From the NCBI GenBank assembly GCA_022340905.1, contig JAJDNB010000084.1, forward strand, positions 1 to 64,000: a DNA stretch of 64,000 bases, written 5' to 3'. The position numbers and the translations under genes were made by a program. The notes below the pieces were generated by a model. It was not told where the DNA came from, made no database searches, and worked only from the letters and a program-made list of their open reading frames with translations. The first letter of the stretch is position 1. Each line of letters begins with the position of its first letter. Positions 8,588-16,880 of this stretch are shown here, one piece after another. The DNA comes from Deltaproteobacteria bacterium. Its GTDB lineage: Bacteria > Desulfobacterota > Syntrophobacteria > BM002.

Positions 8588-9181
8588 ATGAAAGTTAACT
8601 GGGCGGAAAGACTTTGGGTGAATAGCCCATTGCGATTCTTGATCCAACAGAGGGAAACCCGTTTTTTTAGAAGATTGAGAAAGCTCGAGCCCGGGACTAG
8701 ATGTCTGGAGATTGGCTGTGGTCACGGTGCGGGTGCGAGAATTATTCTTGATATCTTTCAGCCCGCCCGCCTGGATGGGCTCGACGTTGACCCATTCATG
8801 ATCAGATTGGCCTCAAGACGGCAGAGGAAAGGGAGAGGGGGCCAGCTTCGTTTTCTGGTGGGCGACGCCCAGAATCTTCCCTATGTAAACGGCAGGTTGG
8901 ATGCTGTGTTCAATTTTGGCATTATTCACCACCTAGAAAATTGGCGACAAGGCATACGTGAGGTTGCTCGGGTGCTTAAAAGTGGGGGCGGATTCTATTT
9001 CGAGGAGATCTACCCTCCCCTTTACGCCAATGCAATCACCCGTATAATGCTCGAGCATCCCACTGAGAACCGTTTCCACGGGCCCGAGTACCGAGCTGCA
9101 CTGCAAAGGGAAGGCCTGAGGCTGCTGCCGGGCTATAAGGAGTCACGCTTCGCCATTCTGGGAGTAGCAGTCAAGGAGTGA
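8588..9181 (+). CDS. Class I SAM-dependent methyltransferase, substrate unknown
   Basis: A 197-residue methyltransferase. It has the glycine-rich SAM loop CLEIGCGHGAGARI, the acidic residue at the end of strand 2 (GLDVDPFMI), GDAQNLPY and the motif FNFGIIHHLENW followed by EVARVLKSGGGFYFEE. AGGTGA lies four bases before ATG 8588. It follows ubiE but is separated from it by a repeat element of some 220 bases. Substrate is not predictable; small-molecule or lipid targets fit this family best. Confidence 0.82.
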   Translation: MKVNWAERLWVNSPLRFLIQQRETRFFRRLRKLEPGTRCLEIGCGHGAGARIILDIFQPARLDGLDVDPFMIRLASRRQRKGRGGQLRFLVGDAQNLPYVNGRLDAVFNFGIIHHLENWRQGIREVARVLKSGGGFYFEEIYPPLYANAITRIMLEHPTENRFHGPEYRAALQREGLRLLPGYKESRFAILGVAVKE

Positions 9182-9330
9182 GCTGGCAGCAAGCAGCTGC
9201 AGGCACCGTTATTAGTTGTTGGTTATAAGTTATTAGGGTACTAATATTTAGAATTGCCGACTAAAAATTGAGGCTTGAATTTTCGAAGAAACCAAATAAC
9301 GTATAACTAATAACGTATAACGTTATAGGC
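9182..9330. repeat. GCAGCTG words plus ATAACGTATAAC hairpin (families A and I)
   Basis: An A-type stretch (GCTGGCAGCAAGCAGCTGC) is followed by GTTATTAGTTGTTGGTTATA and, about 80 bases later, ATAACGTATAACTAATAACG. The two are close to reverse complements built of a repeated TAAC-TATTAG word. Confidence 0.65.
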
Positions 9331-9392
9331 CCTGCACCTTAAGACCCTATCGCTGAGAACTGAAGGTTGGTTGCTGACAAAAGGAGTTAAGA

Positions 9393-9725
9393 TTGAGTGC
9401 TGGTAAGCTGAAAGATCTAATGCCGAAAAACCCTCGTTACTATGATGATTTGCCCGGAAAGCTAAAGGACAAACTGGCCAAGGTGTACGAAATATTGCAG
9501 GATGTGCCCTATTTAAATAAACAGCACTTTGATAAATGGCAGGAGCGTTTTTGCTATTCTCCAGAACCTGAGCGTGAGATCGCCATATGGGAGTGGTTAG
9601 CCAAAGAGTACGAAGAACAAACCGCCAAGGTGGAAGACCAGCGAGAAAAGAATCGTGTTTTCAAGAGGCTATTATCAAAATCAATTGATTACGAACCTTT
9701 GGGTGTGAGGAAGTTGCCCGAATAA
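9393..9725 (+). CDS. Hypothetical helical protein
   Basis: Protein of 110 residues starting at TTG 9393; a strong AAGGAG six bases upstream supports this non-ATG start. It is highly charged and predicted helical (PGKLKDKLAKVYEILQD, EIAIWEWLAKEYEEQTAKVEDQREKNR), has no signal peptide and only one cysteine. I do not recognise the family. It stands alone between two repeat elements. Confidence 0.7.
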   Translation: MSAGKLKDLMPKNPRYYDDLPGKLKDKLAKVYEILQDVPYLNKQHFDKWQERFCYSPEPEREIAIWEWLAKEYEEQTAKVEDQREKNRVFKRLLSKSIDYEPLGVRKLPE

Positions 9726-9735
9726 GCAGAGGGCA

Positions 9736-9842
9736 TTCTCAAGGTCATTTGCCTTCGGCTTCACTTGGGCTAGCGCCCGTCATTTAGTCATTATGTCCTA
9801 ACAATAAATCACCACCTAATGACAGCGTAGCGTAGTGACCAA
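9736..9842. repeat. TAATGAC/GTCATT unit element (family F), second copy
   Basis: It repeats the organisation at 8310-8530: GGTCATTTGCCTTCGGC, GGGCTAGCGCCCGTCATTTA, then ACCTAATGACAGCGTAGCG and TAGTGACC. Several 18-20 base stretches are identical or near-identical to the first copy. Confidence 0.75.
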
Positions 9843-9856
9843 GCAACACACATTCG

Positions 9857-10057
9857 TCACTCTGGCTTTGGCACCTTCTCCTGATCCCTCTCTTTCTGCC
9901 GCGCCTCGGCGATTTGCTGTTGCGCTTTCCAGGCGGGACAGTATTTTCCATGCCAGACCATAACCTTGCCAACAAGGGTTTCTGGATGAGCCCGCGCATA
10001 ATTGCAGAGGGGGCAATTGTCACAAACCTTCCCCAAAGTCCGTTGCAGACGGTTCAT
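9857..10057 (-). CDS. Small Cys protein, conserved-looking, unknown function
   Basis: A 66-residue protein with GAGG eight bases before its ATG at 10057. The N-terminal half has TLGKVCDNCPLCNYARAHP and then VWHGKYCPAWKAQ, giving a C-x2-C-x2-C cluster plus a later His-x3-Cys; the C-terminal third is a charged helix (QKERDQEKVPKPE). The pattern looks like a small metal-binding protein. I believe similar short proteins occur in other deltaproteobacteria but cannot confirm it here. It overlaps no other good frame. Confidence 0.65.
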   Translation of the reverse strand: MNRLQRTLGKVCDNCPLCNYARAHPETLVGKVMVWHGKYCPAWKAQQQIAEARQKERDQEKVPKPE

Positions 10058-10077
10058 TGTTAATACCTCATAAGGAG

Positions 10078-10270
10078 TCAGAATATAGGAGCCAGAAGAA
10101 AGAGAGCAGAAGTCGGAGATCAGAGGCCGGAGGTCAGCTCACTGGGCACTGAAAAGCGGGCAGCGGACAGCGAATAACTCTTATCACCAACGCAAAATTG
10201 CTGCCTGATGCCAGCTGCTAACTGCCAGCTGCCAGCTGTCTTTCTCTATGCCCCATGCTCCATGCGGCTC
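10078..10270. repeat. GGAGTCAGA, GCAGCTG and CATGC words (families E, A, B)
   Basis: GGAGTCAGAATATAGGAGCC and GGAGATCAGAGGCCGGAGG are followed by CAGCTGCTAACTGCCAGCTG and then ATGCCCCATGCTCCATGCGG. Three word families lie head to tail in a gap without genes. Confidence 0.65.
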
Positions 10271-10292
10271 ACGAAGGGAGTCCATTTTTCCC

Positions 10293-10321
10293 TTGACAAT
10301 GTGAAAAGTTTATCATAATAT
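10293..10321 (+). promoter_or_regulatory. Sigma70 promoter of the 6S-like RNA
   Basis: Perfect TTGACA (10293-10298), a 17-base spacer and TAATAT (10316-10321). The predicted start is near 10328. It is isolated from any coding start and directly precedes a structured, terminator-ended segment. Confidence 0.7.
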
Positions 10322-10327
10322 TTCGCT

Positions 10328-10513
10328 ATCTCCTGCCTAAAAGGGGGATCTTTCCAAGCACGACTGCTTCAATCTGGCGGTTGTTCTTTCCCAGTCATTG
10401 CTGCAATTTCGAGTTGATGCGAGCGTGAGATTGTAATGTTGGGCTGAACCCTGTGCTCTAGTTGCTATTGTTGATCCACGAGTTACAAGCTGAGGAAGAT
10501 CCCCCTTTTTTTC
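10328..10513 (+). ncRNA. ssrS: 6S-like RNA (candidate ssrS)
   Basis: A segment of about 185 bases between a near-consensus promoter and a T7 tract (10506-10512) with no reading frame. Its ends pair: AAAAGGGGGATC (10339-10350) with GATCCCCCTTTT (10498-10509), extended by partial pairing of the flanking CTTTCC and GGAAG. An inner stem pairs CCCA and CATTGCTGCAATTTC near 10391-10411 with GAGATTGTAATG and TTGGG near 10427-10443. The middle is largely unpaired, with room for a small 3' hairpin. A rod with a central bubble, this length and a private promoter are the hallmarks of 6S RNA, which binds sigma70 RNA polymerase. Identity rests on shape, not on sequence match; another structured RNA is possible. 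Confidence 0.6.
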
Positions 10514-10589
10514 TCATATATCATCTCTCCGAGGCATCCAACCTGCAGTCTACCAACCTTTAGACTCCTCTTGTCTGGTTACCTCTTAG

Positions 10590-10755
10590 ATGTGAGTCAC
10601 GCACAGGGCATAGGGCAGATGATTGCGGATTTAAGATTGTCGATTGCGAATTATAAATTCGAAACTGTCCTTCGGACTCCCACCCTCCGGGCGGGTTCCC
10701 GGTTTCGCAATTCGAATTTCGCCCTCTGCTCCATGCTCTATGCTTTTTCCTACGG
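10590..10755. repeat. GAATTTCG-word hairpin with CATAGGGCA flanks (families D and B)
   Basis: ATTGCGAATTATAAATTCG at the left pairs with GTTTCGCAATTCGAATTTCG at the right. The inner part TCCGGACTCCC/CCTCCGGGCGGG is also paired in places. Flanks are GGGCATAGGGCAGATG on the left and CCATGCTCTATGC on the right. The element ends a few bases before the dnaE stop. Confidence 0.7.
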
Positions 10756-10760
10756 ATGGC

Positions 10761-13700
10761 TTAATGGCGGGTTCGGCGATTATTTCTGTTGTTGAACCGA
10801 CCACTTTGCAAAGGGCCGGGTCCATTTGTGAGGACAGCGGAAACGACATCTGTGCCAAAATAGCGGTTCACCTCTTCAATCATATTGCGATGGGGTTTCA
10901 CTCTGAATCTGTCACTCAACTTTATCACGGTTTCGCATTTTTCATCGCTGCAGAGATGGATGTAAGCTTTGCAGTCACCTTTATGCCTTTCCAAAATAGC
11001 CTTGAGATCCTCTAGATTATCCTTATTGACTTTATCAAGCGGCAATTTTACTTGGATGGCCTGGGTGAAATGCTCTTTGGCTTCCAGGAGCGTAAGAAAG
11101 CGTTGGGCTATTACCTTGGCTCCCTTGTCTTCTTGCTGTAAGGTGCCCACAATGAGTAAGGGTTCATCCACTTCAAGAAGATGGAGACTGTCTTTATAGA
11201 TGTCGGCAAAAATGACCACTTCCACTGTACCTTGCCGATCTTCTAAAGTTAGAAAGGCCATGCGATCTCCCTTTTTGGTTGTAATTTCTTTGAGATCAGC
11301 GTTGAGACCGCAGAGCATGACCTGGGTTCCTTCAGTCTTTTCTGTCAGACTGGCCGTGTCCACAATGGCAAAGGATTTTATCTCTTTTTCATAAGTGTCA
11401 AGGGGATGCCCGCTAAAGTAAAAACCCAGGGCCTCTTTCTCCACGGCAAGTTTTTGCCGGTGATGCCACTCGGGAATATTGGGCAGGGGAGGCTCGGAGC
11501 CCCGCTGCTGTCCGGCAAAGGTGCCGAACATGCTAATTTGGCCGCTGAGCCTGTCTTTTTGAATAGTCTGGGCCATCTCCATGGCGTCTTCAAGGGCAGC
11601 CATGGCCTGACTCCTTACAGGGTGAAGAGAATCAAAAGCGCCGCATTTGACAAGGCTTTCCACCACGCGCCGGTTGACCCTTTGCAGATCCACCCTCTCG
11701 GAGAATTCATACAGCGATGCAAAATTGCCTCCATCCAAGCGGGCTTCCATTATGGAATCGACTGCACCGCTGCCCACGTTCTTAACTGCACCAAGGCCAA
11801 AACGAATGGTCTTGCCCACCACGGTAAATTCCCAGTAGCTCAGATTAACATCGGGAGGAAGAATCTCTAATCCTTTTTCCCGACATTCATTGATGAGTTT
11901 AACCAGGCTGTCTGTGTTGCTGAGGAAACTGTTGAGCAGTGATGCCATGTATTCCAGAGGATGGTGAGCTTTGAGGTAAGCGGTCTGGTACGAGATGAGC
12001 GCATAGGCAGCACTGTGAGATTTGTTGAACCCGTAGCCGGCAAATTTTTCCATGAGATCAAATATGTGAGCCGCCTTTTTGAGATCAATCCCGTTTTCCT
12101 TTGCTCCACCTAGGAATCGATCGCGCTGGGCTGCCATGACCTCCGGAATCTTCTTGCCCATGGCTCGCCGAAGAATATCGGCTTCACCGAGACTATAGTT
12201 TGCCAAGACGCTGGCAATTTCCATTACCTGTTCCTGGTAGAGAATTACCCCGTACGTTTCCTGGAGAATTTCACGAAGCTCTTCCAGCTCATACTTAATC
12301 TGGATCTTGCCGTGTTTTCCATTGATAAAGTCGTCCACCATGCCGCTTTCCAGAGGACCAGGCCGATATATGGCTACCAGTGCGGTAATGTCATTGAAAT
12401 TTTCTGGCCGTAACCGGACTACGAGATCACGCATACCCGAGCTTTCCAATTGGAAAACCCCAGTGGTATCTCCCCTGCAAAGGAGTTCGTAGGTTTTGGG
12501 ATCGTCCAGTGGCAGATCGCGCATGTTCAGATCGATGCCGTGATTCTTATTTATAAGTTTTACTGCCTTGTCAATTACGGTCAGATTGCGCAGTCCCAGG
12601 AAGTCGAACTTGATGAGCCCCGCCTTTTCCACGTATTTCATGGGGAACTGGGTCACCACTTCACCCTTGGAACCTTTGTAGAGAGGCATGTACTCCACAA
12701 TGGGTTTGTCGGAGATCACTACACCAGCGGCATGGGTAGATGCATGTCGGGTCAGCCCCTCGAGCGCAAAGGCTACGTCGAAAAGCTCCTGAAGGGCATG
12801 ATCTTTACGTAGCTCCTGAAGACGGGGTTCGATCTTGAATGCTTTTTTCAGGGTCATATTTATAGCTGGAGGGATAAGCTTGGCTATCTTGTCCACATCA
12901 CCATAAGCCATGCCGAGAGCGCGGCCGACGTCACGAATGACGGCACGTGCCTGCATGGTTCCAAAAGTGGTAATCTGAGCGACCCTGTCCTTGCCGTAGC
13001 GATCTGAAACGTAATGGAGTACCTGATCCCGGCCGTTCATACAAAAATCAACATCGATGTCCGGTAAACTCAGCCGTTCGACGTTGAGAAACCGCTCGAA
13101 AATCAGACCATGTTCAATGGGATCGATATCAGTAATGCCAAGGCTGTAAGCAACAAGGCTGCCCGCTGCAGATCCCCTGCCTGGACCGACTGGTATTGAT
13201 TTTTCTTTGGCAAAGTTGACGAAGTCGGCAACGATGAGAAAATAGGTGCTAAATCCCATCTGCTGAATTACCGAGATCTCGTGTGCCAATCGGCGACGAT
13301 ACTTTTCCACCAGCTCGGGCCCAAAGTCTGGACGTCTCTTTCTCAAGTCTTTGAGCCTCTCTTCAAAGAGCTTCATCGTCTGATTTTCAAAACGGGACTC
13401 TTCCGACTCACCCGGATCAAGCGGAAAATGGGGAAAATGCGGTTCATCCAGTCTTAGACTGACCTGGCAGCGCTCGGCAATTTCCAGGGTATTTCTCAGG
13501 GCTTTTGGCACCGTACCGAAGGTCGCCCACATCTGTTCCGGAGATTTAAAAAAAAGTTCACTCGTGGAAAAACGCATTCGCTTTTCCTCGAGAACGGTCT
13601 TTCCCGTTTGGATGCAAAGGAGGACATCGTGAGCCTTGGCGTCCTCAGCTCTCAAATAATGGCAATCATTCGTGGCAACTAGTGGGATGTCAGTTTTTTT

Positions 13701-14288
13701 ACTCAGGTGAATGAGGTCGCGATTAACGATCTCCTGTTCGGCAGTTCCTGTGGCTTGCAGTTCTAAATAAAAATTTTCTTTGCCGAAGATGTCTCGATAC
13801 TCTAAGGCGGCCTTTTCGGCGCGAGTGTAACTAGCAGCCAAAAGGTGTGATGCAACCTCTCCATGGAGGCAGGAGGAGAGGGCAATGAGCCCCTCATGAT
13901 GTAAGGCAAGTAACTCTTTATCCACCCTGGGCTTGTAATAGAAGCCTTCAAAGTTGGCTAGGGTTAAGAGTTTGAGTAAGTTTCGATAACCGGTGTTGTT
14001 TTCAGCCAAAAGAACAATGTGGAAGGTTCGCCCCCCGGCCTCACTTCCACCTCGATCCTGGCGGCTTTGTGGCGCAACGTATACCTCGCATCCGATAATT
14101 GGCTTAATCCCAAGCCTGTTAGCCTTCACATAAAATTCCAGTACTCCATGCATGTTGCCGTGGTCAGTTATGGCCACAGCGGGCATACCGTACTCTTTGG
14201 CTGTCTGGAGCATGTCTTTTATGCGTATGGCGCCGTCGAGAAGGGAGTATTCGCTGTGGACGTGAAGATGGACGAATTCCTTAGGCAT
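10761..14288 (-). CDS. dnaE: DNA polymerase III alpha subunit
   Basis: Replicative polymerase of 1175 residues, typical DnaE1 length. The N-terminal PHP domain starts with FVHLHVHSEYSLLDGAIRI and contains AVAITDHGNMHG. The palm shows GPGRGSAAGSLVAYSLGITDIDP and LPDIDVDFCMNGRDQVLHYV with the catalytic aspartates. THAAGVVISD, the fingers YQEQVMEIA and GYGFNKSHSAAYALISYQTAYLK follow. The OB fold (about 985-1060) is visible as VMLCGLNADLKEITTKKGDRMAFLTLED. AAGGA lies about nine bases before ATG 14288. The C-terminal end reaches into repeat-like DNA. Confidence 0.97.
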   Translation of the reverse strand: MPKEFVHLHVHSEYSLLDGAIRIKDMLQTAKEYGMPAVAITDHGNMHGVLEFYVKANRLGIKPIIGCEVYVAPQSRQDRGGSEAGGRTFHIVLLAENNTGYRNLLKLLTLANFEGFYYKPRVDKELLALHHEGLIALSSCLHGEVASHLLAASYTRAEKAALEYRDIFGKENFYLELQATGTAEQEIVNRDLIHLSKKTDIPLVATNDCHYLRAEDAKAHDVLLCIQTGKTVLEEKRMRFSTSELFFKSPEQMWATFGTVPKALRNTLEIAERCQVSLRLDEPHFPHFPLDPGESEESRFENQTMKLFEERLKDLRKRRPDFGPELVEKYRRRLAHEISVIQQMGFSTYFLIVADFVNFAKEKSIPVGPGRGSAAGSLVAYSLGITDIDPIEHGLIFERFLNVERLSLPDIDVDFCMNGRDQVLHYVSDRYGKDRVAQITTFGTMQARAVIRDVGRALGMAYGDVDKIAKLIPPAINMTLKKAFKIEPRLQELRKDHALQELFDVAFALEGLTRHASTHAAGVVISDKPIVEYMPLYKGSKGEVVTQFPMKYVEKAGLIKFDFLGLRNLTVIDKAVKLINKNHGIDLNMRDLPLDDPKTYELLCRGDTTGVFQLESSGMRDLVVRLRPENFNDITALVAIYRPGPLESGMVDDFINGKHGKIQIKYELEELREILQETYGVILYQEQVMEIASVLANYSLGEADILRRAMGKKIPEVMAAQRDRFLGGAKENGIDLKKAAHIFDLMEKFAGYGFNKSHSAAYALISYQTAYLKAHHPLEYMASLLNSFLSNTDSLVKLINECREKGLEILPPDVNLSYWEFTVVGKTIRFGLGAVKNVGSGAVDSIMEARLDGGNFASLYEFSERVDLQRVNRRVVESLVKCGAFDSLHPVRSQAMAALEDAMEMAQTIQKDRLSGQISMFGTFAGQQRGSEPPLPNIPEWHHRQKLAVEKEALGFYFSGHPLDTYEKEIKSFAIVDTASLTEKTEGTQVMLCGLNADLKEITTKKGDRMAFLTLEDRQGTVEVVIFADIYKDSLHLLEVDEPLLIVGTLQQEDKGAKVIAQRFLTLLEAKEHFTQAIQVKLPLDKVNKDNLEDLKAILERHKGDCKAYIHLCSDEKCETVIKLSDRFRVKPHRNMIEEVNRYFGTDVVSAVLTNGPGPLQSGRFNNRNNRRTRH

Positions 14289-14337
14289 AGGAGTAGATCC
14301 TTAGCTTTGAAGCACGAAATGGATAAGGCTGACTGAC

Positions 14338-14418
14338 CTGAGATGTGGGATGTGTGATATGGGAAGGAACAGAAAGAAATGTTTTATCCCACATCCCATA
14401 TCTCAGATCTCACATCGT
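14338..14418. repeat. GTGAGAT/GGGATGTG-word hairpin (family C)
   Basis: The left arm GAGATGTGGGATGTGTGATA and the right arm ATCCCACATCCCATATCTCA are near-perfect reverse complements, with a loop of about 25 bases. The right arm continues with GATCTCACATC. It lies in the 166-base gap between dnaE and aroB. Confidence 0.8.
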
Positions 14419-14454
14419 ATGATACTTTTGTAGAAGATTTTCAGTACCTCGGAA

Positions 14455-15549
14455 CTATGAGGTAGATTCTTCCTCTAGCTTCCGCTGCAGTTCTCCCACA
14501 GTAATTGGCTGAACAACGGCCTTGCCAATTTGAGAGATAAGGACGAAATGGCAAATGTTTCCGTGTATCTTTTTATCATTTTCCAAAGCGGACAACAGCG
14601 ATTCTGAATGTATATCTTGAGGCAATTCGGTGGGCAATCCTAATCCCCGGATCAATTTTAAGGCCCGGTCCGCTTCATCTCGGTCGAGTCCAGCCCATTC
14701 TTGCGAAAATCGAATTGCCACGCCCATTCCGGCTGCCACCGATTCACCGTGAGTTAGCTTGTATTGCGAGGCGGCCTCAACAGCATGACCCAATGTGTGC
14801 CCAAAATTAAGGATGCGACGCAAGCCGCTTTCATGCTCATCGTGGCTCACCACTCGGCATTTCACTTCAGCTGCTTTAGCAATAATGGTTTCCAATACCT
14901 CATTATCATTCTCGAGCAGACAAGCCCTTTCCTCCTCCAGCAGAGAAAAGAGTTCAGCGTCTGCAATAAGAGCCGCTTTAATTGTCTCGGCAAATCCCTC
15001 CCGTCTGGTTTCGACCGGAAGAGAGACCAACACATCCGGATCAGATACCACCAGCAAAGGTTGATGGAAGGCGCCTAAGAGATTCTTGCCAGTGGGGAGA
15101 TCGACACCCGTTTTCCCCCCAATGGAACTATCCACCTGAGCGAGCAGGGTTGTTGGAACTTGAATGTAGGGAATGCCACGCATATAAATGGCAGCGGCAA
15201 AGCCTGCAACGTCACCCACCACTCCGCCGCCAACGGCTATAAGGAGACTCTTCCGGTCAAAGCCTCTAGCGATTAGCTGCTCGCACAATTGGAGAACGAT
15301 CCCCATATTTTTTGCACTTTCGCCAGGTGGAAAGGAAAGCAACTCGGAATGTATGTTGTGAGAGCTTAGATTGGCTTGAAGTTGTTCGGCCACAAGTGTT
15401 TTTACAAAATCGTCAGTTATCAGGCCATAGGAGGAAAAGTTGCCGATCCCTTTTATCTCCCTGTGGAGGTCATTAAGAATGCCTCGCCCCACCAGAACGT
15501 CATATGAGCGATCGGTTTCTGCTTTCAGCTCTAAACGAAGCCGTTGCAT
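14455..15549 (-). CDS. aroB: 3-dehydroquinate synthase
   Basis: Second shikimate-pathway enzyme: converts DAHP to 3-dehydroquinate using NAD+ and a divalent metal. From ATG 15549 it has 364 residues, close to the usual length; a GTG at 15588 would add 13 residues, and neither has a strong ribosome site. Motifs include FPPGESAKN, AVGGGVVGDVAGFAAAIYMRGIPYIQVPTTLLAQVDSSIGGK (shown in part) with the metal and NAD residues, KTGVDLPTGKNLLGAF, REGFAETIK and RRILNFGHTLGHAVE. It lies 57 bases downstream of the DAHP synthase gene, so the two form an aromatic biosynthesis pair. Confidence 0.96.
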   Translation of the reverse strand: MQRLRLELKAETDRSYDVLVGRGILNDLHREIKGIGNFSSYGLITDDFVKTLVAEQLQANLSSHNIHSELLSFPPGESAKNMGIVLQLCEQLIARGFDRKSLLIAVGGGVVGDVAGFAAAIYMRGIPYIQVPTTLLAQVDSSIGGKTGVDLPTGKNLLGAFHQPLLVVSDPDVLVSLPVETRREGFAETIKAALIADAELFSLLEEERACLLENDNEVLETIIAKAAEVKCRVVSHDEHESGLRRILNFGHTLGHAVEAASQYKLTHGESVAAGMGVAIRFSQEWAGLDRDEADRALKLIRGLGLPTELPQDIHSESLLSALENDKKIHGNICHFVLISQIGKAVVQPITVGELQRKLEEESTS

Positions 15550-15606
15550 GGCTCGCTCACTTAGCTCGCCGCAAAGCACTAAGCTCACAGCGGTACATTT
15601 CTTATG

Positions 15607-16650
15607 TCAAGCTGCCTGCTGATCGCGGCTTTCGAGCAATCTCGCCCTCTGTTTGTCAGTCAAAATAGGAAGAATAGCCTCTACCATCTCAGTGAACTGC
15701 GAGGGCAATAACGCTTGCGGACCGTCACTTAATGCCATTTCAGGCTCATGATGGACTTCGACCATCAAACCGTGGGCGCCGGCAGCCACAGAAGCACGAC
15801 TCATGGGGATTACCTGGTCGCGGCGGCCGCAAGCATGGCTAGGGTCGACTATGATTGGCAGATGTGTCTCTTTCTTCACTACCGGTATGGCACTGAGATC
15901 CAGAGTGTTGCGAGAATGGTCAGCGAATGTTCTGACCCCACGCTCGCATAAAATCACATCTGGATTTCCTTTGGCCATAATGTATTCAGCAGCCATAAGC
16001 CATTCTTGTATGGTAGCCGCCATGCCGCGCTTCAGAAGAACGGGTTTTTTGGCCTCGCCGGCCCGGTTGAGCAAGGAGAAGTTCTGCATATTTCGAGCAC
16101 CGATCTGGATGATATCAGCGTATTCTTCTACAAGATCGCAGCGCTCGTGATCCAATGCTTCGGTAACAATGTACAAGCCGGTTTCATCTCGGACTTTGGC
16201 CAATATCTTTAGACCTTCCTCTCCAAGACCTTGAAAACTATAGGGTGAAGTCCGCGGCTTGTAAGCGCCTCCACGAAAAATACTCGCACCCTGGCTCTTG
16301 ACCGCTTCAGCAATGGTGAGAGCTTGCGTCTCACTCTCCACGGCGCAAGGTCCAGCCACCAGGACGAAGTTGTCGCCGCCGATTGCCACGTCTCCGAGCT
16401 GAATAATGGTGTCCACCATATCGAACTCTCTACTTACCAGTTTGTAAGGCTTGGAGACGGGGATGCATTCTTTTACACCGGGCAAAAGGAGGAATGGGGC
16501 AGGATCAATCGGTCCTCGATTTTGCAGGATCCCTATGGCGGTGCGTTCTCCCCCCCTTATTTCTCGGGCCACATAGCCGTGTCGCTGGATGGCTGCCAAG
16601 ACCTGATTTATTTCTTCTTCGGTGGCATAACTGCTCATAACCACCAGCAT
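15607..16650 (-). CDS. aroF: 3-deoxy-7-phosphoheptulonate synthase (AroF, type I-beta)
   Basis: First enzyme of the shikimate pathway; condenses PEP with erythrose-4-phosphate. The 347-residue product from ATG 16650 is supported by GGAGAG six bases upstream; the frame is open further back without similarity. Residues 1-70 form the small ferredoxin-like regulatory domain seen in the Thermotoga/Bacillus-type enzymes (MLVVMSSYATEEEINQVL). The barrel shows FVLVAGPCAVES, FRGGAYKPRTSPYSFQGLG, QIGARNMQNF, PVLLKRGMAAT and IIVDPSHACGRRD. Feedback control through the N-terminal domain is known in the family. Confidence 0.95.
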   Translation of the reverse strand: MLVVMSSYATEEEINQVLAAIQRHGYVAREIRGGERTAIGILQNRGPIDPAPFLLLPGVKECIPVSKPYKLVSREFDMVDTIIQLGDVAIGGDNFVLVAGPCAVESETQALTIAEAVKSQGASIFRGGAYKPRTSPYSFQGLGEEGLKILAKVRDETGLYIVTEALDHERCDLVEEYADIIQIGARNMQNFSLLNRAGEAKKPVLLKRGMAATIQEWLMAAEYIMAKGNPDVILCERGVRTFADHSRNTLDLSAIPVVKKETHLPIIVDPSHACGRRDQVIPMSRASVAAGAHGLMVEVHHEPEMALSDGPQALLPSQFTEMVEAILPILTDKQRARLLESRDQQAA

Positions 16651-16794
16651 GTGACTCTCCTTTCCCAGGTTATCAAATGGAGCAAAAAGAAGGGTGACAG
16701 TCGAAAGTGCTCCGAGGTTTCCTTGCGCTTGAATCGTACCAGGTGGCAACTCCTACTAGCATAGACCCCTCATGCTGTCAATGTGTTTCCCATT

Positions 16795-16880
16795 GCGCTC
16801 ACTGGGCTCGGCGCATAGCGCAGAGCGAAAAGGGCTAATCTCTGAAACGCTATGCGCTATGCGCTTCGCGCTCTGCGATT
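16795..16880. repeat. GCATAGCGCA-word hairpin (family B)
   Basis: Left arm: GCGCATAGCGCAGAGCGAAA. Right arm: CGCTATGCGCTATGCGCTTC and GCGCTCTGCGATTA. The arms are reverse complements of degenerate GCATAGC words. The right arm touches the stop codon of glutamate dehydrogenase. Confidence 0.8.

Noticed and set aside
10571-10795. Frames around the end of dnaE on the plus strand.
   Set aside because: They translate repeat words and the complement of dnaE; no ribosome site.
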